Source of the DNA: Algoriphagus machipongonensis
GTDB taxonomy: Bacteria > Bacteroidota > Bacteroidia > Cytophagales > Cyclobacteriaceae
Assembly: GCF_000166275.1 (NCBI RefSeq)
Contig: NZ_CM001023.1
Location: 1,330,501 to 1,394,500, forward strand
Direction of reading: 5' to 3'
Length of the DNA stretch: 64,000 nucleotides
The notes below the pieces were generated by a model that made no database searches, was not told where the DNA came from, and saw nothing but the letters and a program-made list of their open reading frames with translations. Below, in pieces: positions 34,247 to 42,514 of this stretch; positions within the stretch are counted from its first letter, which is position 1, and each line of letters opens with the position of its first letter. The translations under genes and the position numbers were made by a program.

Positions 34247-36601
34247 ATGGCCTCAAAACTTACCGTAAAGTTTCTTTTAGTCTTCCTTGTTTCTTTTCTG
34301 CTTTTTGATGGAAAAGCTTTAGGACAAGAACAATCACAAAACTCCGAAACCAAGCCAAAAATTGGCTTGGTTTTGAGTGGTGGAGGTGCGAAAGGGATGG
34401 CTCATGTTGGGGTTATTCGTTATTTGGAAGAAGCTGGAATCAAGCCTGATTATGTGGTTGGTACAAGCATGGGGTCTGTCATCGGAGGCTTATATGCTTT
34501 AGGTTATAATTCCGATGAGCTAGAGGAAATTATTCTAAGTATCGATTGGGATTTATTAATCTCCAATCGTGTAGAGTTCAACTCCATCGCTTTTGAAGAA
34601 AAGGAATACTATAACAGGTACCTTGTGGAGTTGCCTGTCAAAAACGGTAAGATAGCGCTTCCCTCAGGTCTTATAGAAGGACAAAAGCTTTCCGAGGTGT
34701 TACAATATTATACTTGGCCAGCTAAACAGTATAAGAATTTTGATGAATTTCCTATTCCATTTAGATGTATTGCGACAGACATTTCTACTGGAGAGGAAAT
34801 AATTTTTGACAAAGGCTATCTCCATGATGCATTGCGGTCTAGTATAGCCATTCCAACTGCTTTTACTGCCTTTGATTTGGATTCTACTTCTGTGGTAGAT
34901 GGAGGTGTTGTGAATAATTTTCCTGTTGATGTGGTCAAACAAATGGGGGCGGATATTGTCATAGGTGTCAATGTTTCGGATGAGGATTTTTTGGAAGTAG
35001 ATGAATTAGGAGGCTTTGGGGGAATTTTGATGCAAGTAGCCATGGCTAGATCCCTTAAAAAGACCAAGGATAATATCGAAGATTGTGACATCTACATCAA
35101 ACCAGACTTAGGGGTTTATTCCACAGGAAGTTTTGGGAACTATCGTGAAATATTAGCCCTAGGTGATTCCACAGGTAAAAAATATTTTGATGATTTCAAG
35201 CGGTTAGCCGATAGCTTGGGAAGAAAAGATGTGATTTCGGGGTTGGGTTTTGATGAGTCACCAATACAAGTGAGTGGAGTTGAGTTTGTAGGGAATAAGC
35301 TTTTTACTAATAGCCTGTTACAATCGAAATTTAATATTTCGGTAGGCTCTATGATCACCAGAGATGAAATTCAGAAAGGGATCGATCGAATTTATGGCAT
35401 CAATGGATTTTATAAAGTGGATTTCTCTTTAATTCCATTCGGTGAAGACAGGTTTAATATCAAAGTAAGGTTGAAAGAAAAACCAGCTTCACTTTTAAAC
35501 CTAGCAGTACACTATGATAACCAGTTTTCGGCAGGGATTTTACTGAACTATACAGTAAGGGATTTATTAAGCAAATCCAGTAGAACTGTGTTCCTCTTAG
35601 ATGTGTCAGAAAATCCTAAAGCTCGAATTGATTATTATAACTACTTCGCAAAGAATAAAAATCTAGCATTCAATGCTAGGTTAAACCTGTTGCGACAGCA
35701 ACTTCCAGAATATTCAGAAGGGAAAGAAACAGAAGTTGCAATAGATAGAAATACGAATTTTGCTGCTCAGATCATGACTACTGGCTCCTTGAAGCAGTCT
35801 TTTGCATTTGGAGCTGTTTACGAACTCAGTAAAACACGATATCGCTTTAATAGAATATTTTCCGATGCACTTAAAAATGGTACGGAAAGGACCTTAGGAT
35901 TACGGTTTAGATATTATAGAAATTCTCAGGACAATAGAAATTATCCTACTCGAGGAGCAGAGGGATTATTGGAATCAGTTTTTCATTTTGATAATAAACT
36001 CAAAATAAATTTGAGGGCAGGATTTGATACGGTAGATGTCAATTTGGATGGAGTAATCGTTTCTTTACCTAAAGATGTTCTGGATGGTTTGGCGGAGGAT
36101 TTGACACCAGATCCCTATATTACTTTGTTGGGGAGGTATTCAAAATTTTTGAGAATCACACCTGGATTTCAATTAAAACCTGAGTTTGCAGGTGCATTAA
36201 TCGTCACAAATAACTCCGCAGAAAAAAGTTTTCAGGAATTTTTTGTGGGGGGATATCAAAATATTCGGTTTAATGATACCAATTTCTGGGGACTCAATTA
36301 TGGAGAGGTCCAAACATCCAATTTTGTGAAAGCAGGTCTAACGACTCAATTTATCCCAATCAAAAAAGTCTATTTGAGAGCAGGAATCAATTATTTGGGA
36401 TTTAGTCAAGCGTATAGGTTCCAAGAAGAAGGTTTCATCAATAGTATTTTTAAAGATGAAACCTATGCTGGATATGGTTTGGATATGACCTACCAATCCA
36501 TTCTTGGACCAATAACAATTGGCATCAGTAGCAATAACAAAGACAATAAATTACGATCTTACTTTTCCTTAGGATATTCCTTTAATTATTCGGATCGATA
36601 G
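34247..36601 (+). CDS. Patatin-like phospholipase with POTRA and BamA-type barrel
   Basis: A 784-residue outer-membrane protein. After a signal peptide (ending near ALGQ) comes a patatin domain (about residues 38-240): GLVLSGGGAKGMAHVG oxyanion loop, GTSMGSVIGG with the nucleophile Ser, and VVDGGVVNNFPVD with the catalytic Asp. A POTRA-like segment follows (about 345-410, VSGVEFVGNKLFTNSLLQ), then a C-terminal barrel (about 420-784) ending in SLGYSFNYSDR. This matches the type Vd autotransporter plan (PlpD) and the Bacteroidota rssA-BamA annotations. Lipid esterase activity at the surface or periplasm is likely. Its 3' end overlaps the convergent GH43 gene by 20 bases. Confidence 0.92.
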   Translation: MASKLTVKFLLVFLVSFLLFDGKALGQEQSQNSETKPKIGLVLSGGGAKGMAHVGVIRYLEEAGIKPDYVVGTSMGSVIGGLYALGYNSDELEEIILSIDWDLLISNRVEFNSIAFEEKEYYNRYLVELPVKNGKIALPSGLIEGQKLSEVLQYYTWPAKQYKNFDEFPIPFRCIATDISTGEEIIFDKGYLHDALRSSIAIPTAFTAFDLDSTSVVDGGVVNNFPVDVVKQMGADIVIGVNVSDEDFLEVDELGGFGGILMQVAMARSLKKTKDNIEDCDIYIKPDLGVYSTGSFGNYREILALGDSTGKKYFDDFKRLADSLGRKDVISGLGFDESPIQVSGVEFVGNKLFTNSLLQSKFNISVGSMITRDEIQKGIDRIYGINGFYKVDFSLIPFGEDRFNIKVRLKEKPASLLNLAVHYDNQFSAGILLNYTVRDLLSKSSRTVFLLDVSENPKARIDYYNYFAKNKNLAFNARLNLLRQQLPEYSEGKETEVAIDRNTNFAAQIMTTGSLKQSFAFGAVYELSKTRYRFNRIFSDALKNGTERTLGLRFRYYRNSQDNRNYPTRGAEGLLESVFHFDNKLKINLRAGFDTVDVNLDGVIVSLPKDVLDGLAEDLTPDPYITLLGRYSKFLRITPGFQLKPEFAGALIVTNNSAEKSFQEFFVGGYQNIRFNDTNFWGLNYGEVQTSNFVKAGLTTQFIPIKKVYLRAGINYLGFSQAYRFQEEGFINSIFKDETYAGYGLDMTYQSILGPITIGISSNNKDNKLRSYFSLGYSFNYSDR

Positions 36602-37682
36602 TTTGGATAGACCCATCAGGCAGATGGGTTAATTTTGTCATTTTGATGTTTCTCAAATGCGTTTCTCCGGAAAGCTGGGTGTCATGATAATATAAATACC
36701 AATCTCCGTCTACTTCTACGATAGAATGGTGATTGGTCCAACCTTCTACAGGATTTAATACAACTCCTTGGTAGGTAAATGGTCCGTAAGGATTATCAGC
36801 AGTGGCATATGCGATGAAATGAGTATCACCTGTTGAATAAGATAAATAATACTTGCCTTCATACTTGTGCACCCAAGCTGCTTCAAAAAACCTTCTTTCA
36901 TTATCGCCATTCAAAATAGGAGAGCCGTTTTGATCTAAAATCTTAATTTCTTTAGGAGTCTCTGCAAATTCTAGCATGTTGTCACTCATCTTGGCAATGA
37001 TAGGCCCGAGAGCTGGTTCATCATCTGCTGGTAAACCATCTGTTGGAGCAGGACCTTTATCCTCGAATTTATTGTCTCTGTACTTTTGTAATTGTCCGCC
37101 CCAGATCCCTCCAAAATACATGTAATATGATCCGTCGGTGTCTTCATAAACTGATGGGTCAATGCTATAGCTTCCTTGAATAGGTTCAGGCTGCGCTGTA
37201 AATGGACCCGTGGGTGAGCTTCCACTTGCAACTCCAATTTTGAAAATGTCATTTTCATCTTTTGCAGGGAAATAGAGGTAGTATGTTCCATCTTTCTCTG
37301 CTGCATCAGGTGCCCATAGCTGCCTTTTTGCCCAAGGTATGTCATCTACTCCCAGAACTTTTCCAGCATCAACAATAGGAGATGTGGGTGATTCCATGGA
37401 GTATACATGGTAATCCATCATATTAAAATGTGAACCCAAATCATCCTGAGGAACATCAGACTCTACATCGTGAGAAGGGTAGATGTAAATTTTTCCATCA
37501 AAATAGTGTGCAGATGGGTCAGCTGTATAATGATCTGAAACTAGGGGTTGGGAAAGGTATTTGGAAGTGCTTTCCTGAACTTCATCTAGTTCGATAGATT
37601 CAGTAGTTTCTGAGGGCTTATTGCAGGATAATAATAAAACTGAAAGAGTTATCGCTGGCAATGATTTAAATAGGTTTTTCAT
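36582..37682 (-). CDS. GH43-family glycosidase lipoprotein
   Basis: A 366-residue lipoprotein (lipobox LLLSC) with a GH43 five-bladed propeller. The three acidic residues are placed as expected: Asp in HYTADPSAHYFDGKIYIYPS, Asp in GSYSIDPSVYEDTDGSYYMYF, and Glu in RRFFEAAWVHKYEGKYYLSY. WAPDAAEKDGTYYLYFPA and TNHHSIVEVDGDWYLYYH complete the blades. GH43 enzymes mostly cut arabinosides, xylosides or galactans; which one cannot be said here. Single minus-strand gene, tail-to-tail with the patatin gene. Confidence 0.92.
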   Translation of the reverse strand: MKNLFKSLPAITLSVLLLSCNKPSETTESIELDEVQESTSKYLSQPLVSDHYTADPSAHYFDGKIYIYPSHDVESDVPQDDLGSHFNMMDYHVYSMESPTSPIVDAGKVLGVDDIPWAKRQLWAPDAAEKDGTYYLYFPAKDENDIFKIGVASGSSPTGPFTAQPEPIQGSYSIDPSVYEDTDGSYYMYFGGIWGGQLQKYRDNKFEDKGPAPTDGLPADDEPALGPIIAKMSDNMLEFAETPKEIKILDQNGSPILNGDNERRFFEAAWVHKYEGKYYLSYSTGDTHFIAYATADNPYGPFTYQGVVLNPVEGWTNHHSIVEVDGDWYLYYHDTQLSGETHLRNIKMTKLTHLPDGSIQTIDPNN

Positions 37683-37825
37683 AGATAGGTTTGATTGTTT
37701 TTCAATGCTGAAGTTAAATTAAAATTGGATTTTTCAGTTATGATTATTGGAATAAATAAGATTTTCTCGGAGATGTTTCTTTTTTGCCACTGATCCAATA
37801 GTCTCACCTTTAGAGGATTTGCGGT

Positions 37826-37854
37826 TTTGGATTTAGCTAGTTTAAGTATATTGG
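37826..37854 (+). promoter_or_regulatory. Possible promoter for the dehydrogenase operon
   Basis: TTTG at 37826-37829 and TATATTGG at 37847-37854 (one mismatch to TAnnTTTG), 17 bases apart, 27 bases before the ATG of the small subunit. Spacing is slightly short of the usual Bacteroidota value. Confidence 0.35.
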
Positions 37855-37881
37855 TAAAATTATAACCCAATCTAACCTATA

Positions 37882-38418
37882 ATGAACCGAAGAAAGTCTC
37901 TCAAGATTCTGGGAGGAACTGCAGTTGGTATTGCCGGGCTTGTCTTGGCGGACTGGAAATGGCAGCTCCTAGACGGAATCAATCACCAAGGATTTTTTAC
38001 TTTGAAGGAGGAAAAACTCATTTCCGCCATTTCAGATACTATTATTCCGGAAGGGCTACCTCCCAAAACTTCATCGCCAGATGCAAAACCAATTGGGGCG
38101 TTAAGCACCGGGACAGATGTCTACATGATGAAACTTTTTGAACATTGCTTCGAAAAGGAGGATCAGGATCAAATCAAATTACAACTGGCCAATTTGGATA
38201 AAAAAGGCTTCCTGAAAGCTTCTAAAGAAGAGAGGGAAGCGATGCTGTTAAGCTTGAAAGATTCTGAAATCGAAGCTGATCGGGAGTTTTTTGACCTGAT
38301 GAAATCAGAAACGATTACAGGATTTACCACTGTGAAAGAAGTAATGGTGAATTATAGAGATTATAAAGTTGCTCCTGGTTTTTATACCGGATGTGCAGAT
38401 GTTCCAACCCAAGCTTAA
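37882..38418 (+). CDS. Gluconate 2-dehydrogenase subunit 3-type small subunit, Tat signal
   Basis: A 178-residue protein with a twin-arginine leader NRRKSLKILGGTAVGIAG. The mature part resembles the gluconate 2-dehydrogenase subunit 3 family: FFTLKEEKLISAISDTIIPEG, GTDVYMMKLFEHC, and EVMVNYRDYKVAPGFYTGC. In characterised complexes this small subunit carries the GMC flavoprotein through the Tat pathway as a hitchhiker and is needed for its activity. The GMC gene begins seven bases after the stop. First gene of a plus-strand operon. Confidence 0.9.
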   Translation: MNRRKSLKILGGTAVGIAGLVLADWKWQLLDGINHQGFFTLKEEKLISAISDTIIPEGLPPKTSSPDAKPIGALSTGTDVYMMKLFEHCFEKEDQDQIKLQLANLDKKGFLKASKEEREAMLLSLKDSEIEADREFFDLMKSETITGFTTVKEVMVNYRDYKVAPGFYTGCADVPTQA

Positions 38419-38425
38419 GTCCCCA

Positions 38426-40126
38426 ATGATGCTACAAGATTCAAAAGAAAAAAGAACATACGATGCCATTGTTATTGGTTCTGGAGCCAGTGGTGGATGG
38501 GCAGCAAAAGAATTGACAGAGAAAGGATTGAAAACGCTCGTTCTCGAAAGAGGTCGAATGGTCAAACATATTGAAGATTATCCAACTGCTTCTAAAGCTC
38601 CTTGGGAATTTGAATTCCGAGGTGCGGTGCCTTTAGAAAAAAGGTCAGGAGTCGGTGGAGGTAGATGGTTGAGAGAAGAAACTGCCCATTGGGCATTGGC
38701 AGATGACGAACAGCCAATTATTCAAGAAAAGCCTTTTCGATGGTTTAGAGGCTATCATGTAGGAGGGAAATCTCTCCTTTGGGCTAGAGCTACGCAACGC
38801 TGGTCAGATTATGATTTTGAAGGACCTGCCAGAGATGGATTTGCTGTTGATTGGCCGATTCGTACCAAAGATCTGAACCCCTGGTATGAATATGTGGAAC
38901 GCTTTGCAGGAATTGCTGGGAGTAAAGATGGATTACCTGAGCTTCCAGATTCTGAGGTGATGCCAGGTTTTGAATTGAGTTGTATAGAGAACTATTATAA
39001 AGAGCAATTGAAGGCAAATTATGGAGATAGACATTTGATTCAAGGCAGATGTGCGCATTTGACTGATCCTCAGGAAATCCATAAACAGCAAGGCAGAAAT
39101 AAATGCCAACATCAGGCCATGTGTAATCGGGGTTGTGTGTATGGAGGATATTTCTCCGCCAATGCTTCGACACTTCCATGGGCAGAGAAAACAGGTAATT
39201 TAACCGTCAGACCTGATTCTGTTGTCGAATCCATTATTTATGACGATGCCAAAGGGAAAGCAACTGGAGTAAGAATCATCGACCGGCATAGCAATGAGGC
39301 AATCGAGTTTTATGCGAAAATCATCTTTGTCAATGCCTCTACCATTGCGTCCAATGCGATCTTATTGAATTCAAAATCTTCTACATTTTCTGCTGGAATA
39401 GGCAATGAAAATGGTCTTTTAGGGAAGTATTTGGCTTGCCATAATTATAGGGGGAAAGGTTATGCGACCTTCGAAGGCTTTTTGGACAAGGCTAATCTGG
39501 GAAGAAACCCTGGGCACGCTTACGTTCCAAGGTTCAGAAATGTGTTTAAGCAGGATACCGATTTCCTTAGGGGATATTCCATTGGTATGTCAGGTGGAAG
39601 AGGGATGAGTTCTGATACGAGTATGATCGGAGACGATTTGCGCGATAATTTGCTTAACCAAAAATACAATGATGTCTGGGGCTTGGCCTCCTGGATGCAA
39701 GGAGAAACTGTTCCTGTTGAGGACAATCATATGCGTTTAAGTACTGATAAAGTCGATAAATATGGAATTCCTCAAATTATCCTTTCGGTAGAATGGAAGG
39801 AAAACGACGATAAAATGGCTGCAGATTTCGTGGCTCAGCAATCAGAAATGTATGAGCGGGCAGGTTTTAAAAATATTAAAGTGGAAGATTCACATTCTGC
39901 TCCTGGCTCTGATATTCACGAAATGGGTGGTGTAAGAATGGGGAAAGACCCAAAAGATTCCTTGCTCAATGAATGGAATCAATTACATCATTGTAAGAAC
40001 GTTTTTGTGACCGATGGTGCCTGCATGACCAGTACCAGTACTCAAAACCCAACTTTGACTTTTATGGCTTTGACGGCTCGTGCGGCAAACCATGCAGTAG
40101 AAGAGCTAAATAAACAGAATCTGTAA
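38426..40126 (+). CDS. GMC-family FAD oxidoreductase (sugar/glucoside dehydrogenase large subunit)
   Basis: A 566-residue flavoprotein. The FAD loop AIVIGSGASGGWAAKEL is near the N terminus; SGVGGGRWLRE, HVGGKSLLWARATQRW (FAD-contact HVGGxS block), HEMGGVRMG and the C-terminal VFVTDGACMTSTSTQNPTLT with catalytic region follow. It has no signal of its own, fitting export with the Tat-bearing small subunit. A cysteine-rich stretch KCQHQAMCNRGCVYG may hold an iron-sulfur cluster or disulfides, as in the glucoside 3-dehydrogenase/gluconate dehydrogenase group. Start chosen at the ATG after the small-subunit stop; an in-frame ATG nine codons upstream and a TTG 19 codons upstream both overlap that gene. 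Likely oxidises a sugar hydroxyl and passes electrons to cytochrome c. Confidence 0.9.
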   Translation: MMLQDSKEKRTYDAIVIGSGASGGWAAKELTEKGLKTLVLERGRMVKHIEDYPTASKAPWEFEFRGAVPLEKRSGVGGGRWLREETAHWALADDEQPIIQEKPFRWFRGYHVGGKSLLWARATQRWSDYDFEGPARDGFAVDWPIRTKDLNPWYEYVERFAGIAGSKDGLPELPDSEVMPGFELSCIENYYKEQLKANYGDRHLIQGRCAHLTDPQEIHKQQGRNKCQHQAMCNRGCVYGGYFSANASTLPWAEKTGNLTVRPDSVVESIIYDDAKGKATGVRIIDRHSNEAIEFYAKIIFVNASTIASNAILLNSKSSTFSAGIGNENGLLGKYLACHNYRGKGYATFEGFLDKANLGRNPGHAYVPRFRNVFKQDTDFLRGYSIGMSGGRGMSSDTSMIGDDLRDNLLNQKYNDVWGLASWMQGETVPVEDNHMRLSTDKVDKYGIPQIILSVEWKENDDKMAADFVAQQSEMYERAGFKNIKVEDSHSAPGSDIHEMGGVRMGKDPKDSLLNEWNQLHHCKNVFVTDGACMTSTSTQNPTLTFMALTARAANHAVEELNKQNL

Positions 40127-40148
40127 GTGATTTTCCAATCAGAATAAC

Positions 40149-41012
40149 ATGAAAAAACTAAGCATAATTATACTTGCCGTGTTGCTATCTGGCTTAATTC
40201 CCACTTTAACTTTTTCGCAACAAAAAGGTGATCCACTTCTACAGGTTCCACTCGGTGTTCAATCTTATTCCTTTAGGAACCATTGGGAAAATGGGGTGGA
40301 GTCTACTTTGGATATGATTGAGAAGATGGGATTTAAGGAGCTGGAAGGCGGAGCGCCAGGAGGTATGTCTGCAGAAGAATTTGTAAAACTTTGCGCTGCT
40401 AGAGGGATCAGTATTCCTTCTACTGGCACCGGATTCGAGCAATTGGAAGAAAACCCTGAGGCTGTAGCAGATAGAGTGAAGGCTTTGGGAGCAAAATATG
40501 TGATGGTCGCGTGGTTGCCCCATAATGGAGATTTTACCAAGGCGAATGCTGATAGGGCAATCAAAGCGTTTAATGAAGGTGGGAAAGTACTGGCAGAGAA
40601 TGGGATCACCTTTATGTACCATGTGCATGGATATGAATTCCAGCCTTACGAAAACGGAACCTTATTTGACTACATAGTCAAACATACCGACCCTAAATAT
40701 GTCTCATTTCAAATGGACATAATGTGGACTCATTTTGGTGGAGGTGATCCGGTGGCTTTGTTAAAGAAATATGGAGACCGTTGGGTTTCACTTCATTTAA
40801 AAGATCTTAGAAAAGGTGCACCAAAAGATATGACGGGATTGACAGGGCCAGAAAATGATGTGGTCTTAGGAACAGGTGAGTTGGATATCCCTGGGATATT
40901 GAGAGAGTCAAATAAGATCGGAATCAAACACATGTTTTTAGAGGATGAGAGCGATGAGGAATTGGTGAACCTACCTAAAAGTATTTCTTACTTGAAAAGC
41001 CTGAAATATTAA
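40149..41012 (+). CDS. Exported xylose-isomerase-like TIM-barrel protein
   Basis: A 287-residue sugar-phosphate isomerase/epimerase-family protein with a Sec signal (cleavage near LTFSQ). AP2-endonuclease-2/xylose-isomerase-like features: GVQSYSFRNHW, MIEKMGFKELEG (metal Glu likely), FMYHVHGYEFQP, FQMDIMWTHFGG (metal Asp), SLHLKDLRKG and MFLEDES. The export signal argues against a sugar phosphate as substrate; free or oxidised sugars are more likely. It lies 22 bases behind the GMC gene, so isomerisation or cleavage of the keto-sugar formed by that enzyme is a reasonable guess. Confidence 0.85.
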   Translation: MKKLSIIILAVLLSGLIPTLTFSQQKGDPLLQVPLGVQSYSFRNHWENGVESTLDMIEKMGFKELEGGAPGGMSAEEFVKLCAARGISIPSTGTGFEQLEENPEAVADRVKALGAKYVMVAWLPHNGDFTKANADRAIKAFNEGGKVLAENGITFMYHVHGYEFQPYENGTLFDYIVKHTDPKYVSFQMDIMWTHFGGGDPVALLKKYGDRWVSLHLKDLRKGAPKDMTGLTGPENDVVLGTGELDIPGILRESNKIGIKHMFLEDESDEELVNLPKSISYLKSLKY

Positions 41013-41169
41013 TTACTGGTATTTAATTGTTCTCTTCTTTGACAGATTTTCAATAGACACTGGGAATTGATTCTTTAAATCATAGTTAAAATTTTGTAAA
41101 TCATTACAAAACACTTTGATAAGCTGATTTTTAAATATAAATTTTTAGTTCATTTAAATCTCTTGTCAT

Positions 41170-42438
41170 ATGAAGAAGATACTTTTTGCGGGACTGATTT
41201 TGGTATTGAGTATAAGTTATTCACTTGAAGCCCAAGTGAAATACCAAAATGTTGAAGTAAATGGAAGCCAAATTCAAGTAAGAGTGGATGGTTTAGAGGA
41301 GAGGAAGTTTCTGCAGCCAGTAGTCATTTTTGAGGCTGGCTTGGCTGAGGAATTAAATGTTTGGGATAAGGTATTCGATCAGGTATCTGAATTTTCGCCA
41401 GTCCTTTCTTATAGTCGATCTGGCATTGGATGGTCCGAACCAATAGCAGAAGAGGTAAGCTTAGAAAGTAGGGCAAAACAGCTTCATTTATTACTTCAAG
41501 AGCTTGATATTGAGCCTCCCTATATTTTTGTGGGGAATAATTGGGGAAATGAAGTGATAAGAGAGTTTGCAGCTAAATACCCCAATCAGATCAAGGGAAT
41601 GGTTTACCTCGATCCAATCATGGATTTGGATAATGTTGAAGATTTGACCGCATATCTAGAAGAGCAGGGATTGGATGGGGAGTTACTTACGCAAGAGTAT
41701 CTTGAGTTCCAGAAATCTATAAAAAGTCGCTATTCCGAAGCAAATAAACAGGAAGTAGCTGCTTTTTTGGGACTTTTGGAAAAAAATAAGCTGAATTGGG
41801 AAGCTAAAGAAATTCCTTTTAAAAACTCTATTATTCTGCTGGGAAGAGGAAATGATATGTACCCTATGATGGACAAACTTTCCATGAACTCAAGAAAATT
41901 TTATCAACTTATGATCGACGGGAAAGTTGATTTTTTTGAAAAGTATACTCTTGAAAACAATAAATCTTCTTTGGTTCTAACTTCAGCCGGCATGAACTTT
42001 CTGCCTTTGCAAAGATCTTTGGAAATCACAATGGCGATCCAGCAATTAATTAATACGGATGTCAATCTATCCATAGTGTCAGCTAGTATGAATTTGAACG
42101 TGAAGGAGTTTGATGAATTTATCAATGGCTTGGAAACTTATGTTATGCCTTCGCTTTTAGATGAAAGAACTTATAATATGCTTGGCTATAGTCTGATGCG
42201 ACGTGATCAATACGAAAACGCTTTAGTTTTACTTAAAAAAAATCTAGAGAAGCATCCTGAATCTGCCAATGTTTATGATTCCTATGGAGAGGGCTTGGTT
42301 GCTGTTGGGAAAGTAGAGGAGGCGATCCCAATGTTTGAAAAAGCTATAAAATTGGGTTCTCATGGTCCGCATAGGGATTTAGGGTTGTTTAAAAAGAACT
42401 TAGAAAAAAGTAAAAACCTGCTCGTAGGGAAAAAGTAA
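41170..42438 (+). CDS. Degenerate alpha/beta-hydrolase with C-terminal TPRs
   Basis: A 422-residue exported protein (signal peptide ending near LEAQ). Residues about 24-290 have an alpha/beta-hydrolase fold: VVIFEAGLAEELNVWDKVF, VLSYSRSGIGWSE, then the nucleophile elbow, which reads VGNNWGNE so that Asn 124 replaces the catalytic Ser. The segment where the catalytic His is expected reads TSAGMNFLPLQRS (Met 275). Residues about 330-410 hold two TPR-like repeats (ENALVLLKKNLEKHPESANV, KVEEAIPMFEKAIKLGS). Probably non-hydrolytic, perhaps a binding or scaffold protein. Closed by a strong terminator. Confidence 0.82.
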   Translation: MKKILFAGLILVLSISYSLEAQVKYQNVEVNGSQIQVRVDGLEERKFLQPVVIFEAGLAEELNVWDKVFDQVSEFSPVLSYSRSGIGWSEPIAEEVSLESRAKQLHLLLQELDIEPPYIFVGNNWGNEVIREFAAKYPNQIKGMVYLDPIMDLDNVEDLTAYLEEQGLDGELLTQEYLEFQKSIKSRYSEANKQEVAAFLGLLEKNKLNWEAKEIPFKNSIILLGRGNDMYPMMDKLSMNSRKFYQLMIDGKVDFFEKYTLENNKSSLVLTSAGMNFLPLQRSLEITMAIQQLINTDVNLSIVSASMNLNVKEFDEFINGLETYVMPSLLDERTYNMLGYSLMRRDQYENALVLLKKNLEKHPESANVYDSYGEGLVAVGKVEEAIPMFEKAIKLGSHGPHRDLGLFKKNLEKSKNLLVGKK

Positions 42439-42464
42439 TTCAATTTATTAAAATAGAATCATGG

Positions 42465-42492
42465 AAACTCTGGGTTTATGCCCGGAGTTTTT
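42465..42492 (+). terminator. Terminator after the alpha/beta-hydrolase-TPR gene
   Basis: AAACTCTGGG-tttatg-CCCGGAGTTTTT: ten-base stem with one T-G pair, six-base loop and T-run. It overlaps the first codons of the longest possible frame of the next sulfatase gene, which argues for the internal start there. Confidence 0.88.
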
Positions 42493-42514
42493 ACTTTTGA
42501 TAAACCCTATTTCT

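Noticed and set aside
38369..38425. TTG start for the GMC oxidoreductase
   Set aside because: It lies within the small-subunit gene and adds residues with no signal-peptide character; an ATG seven bases after the upstream stop is available.
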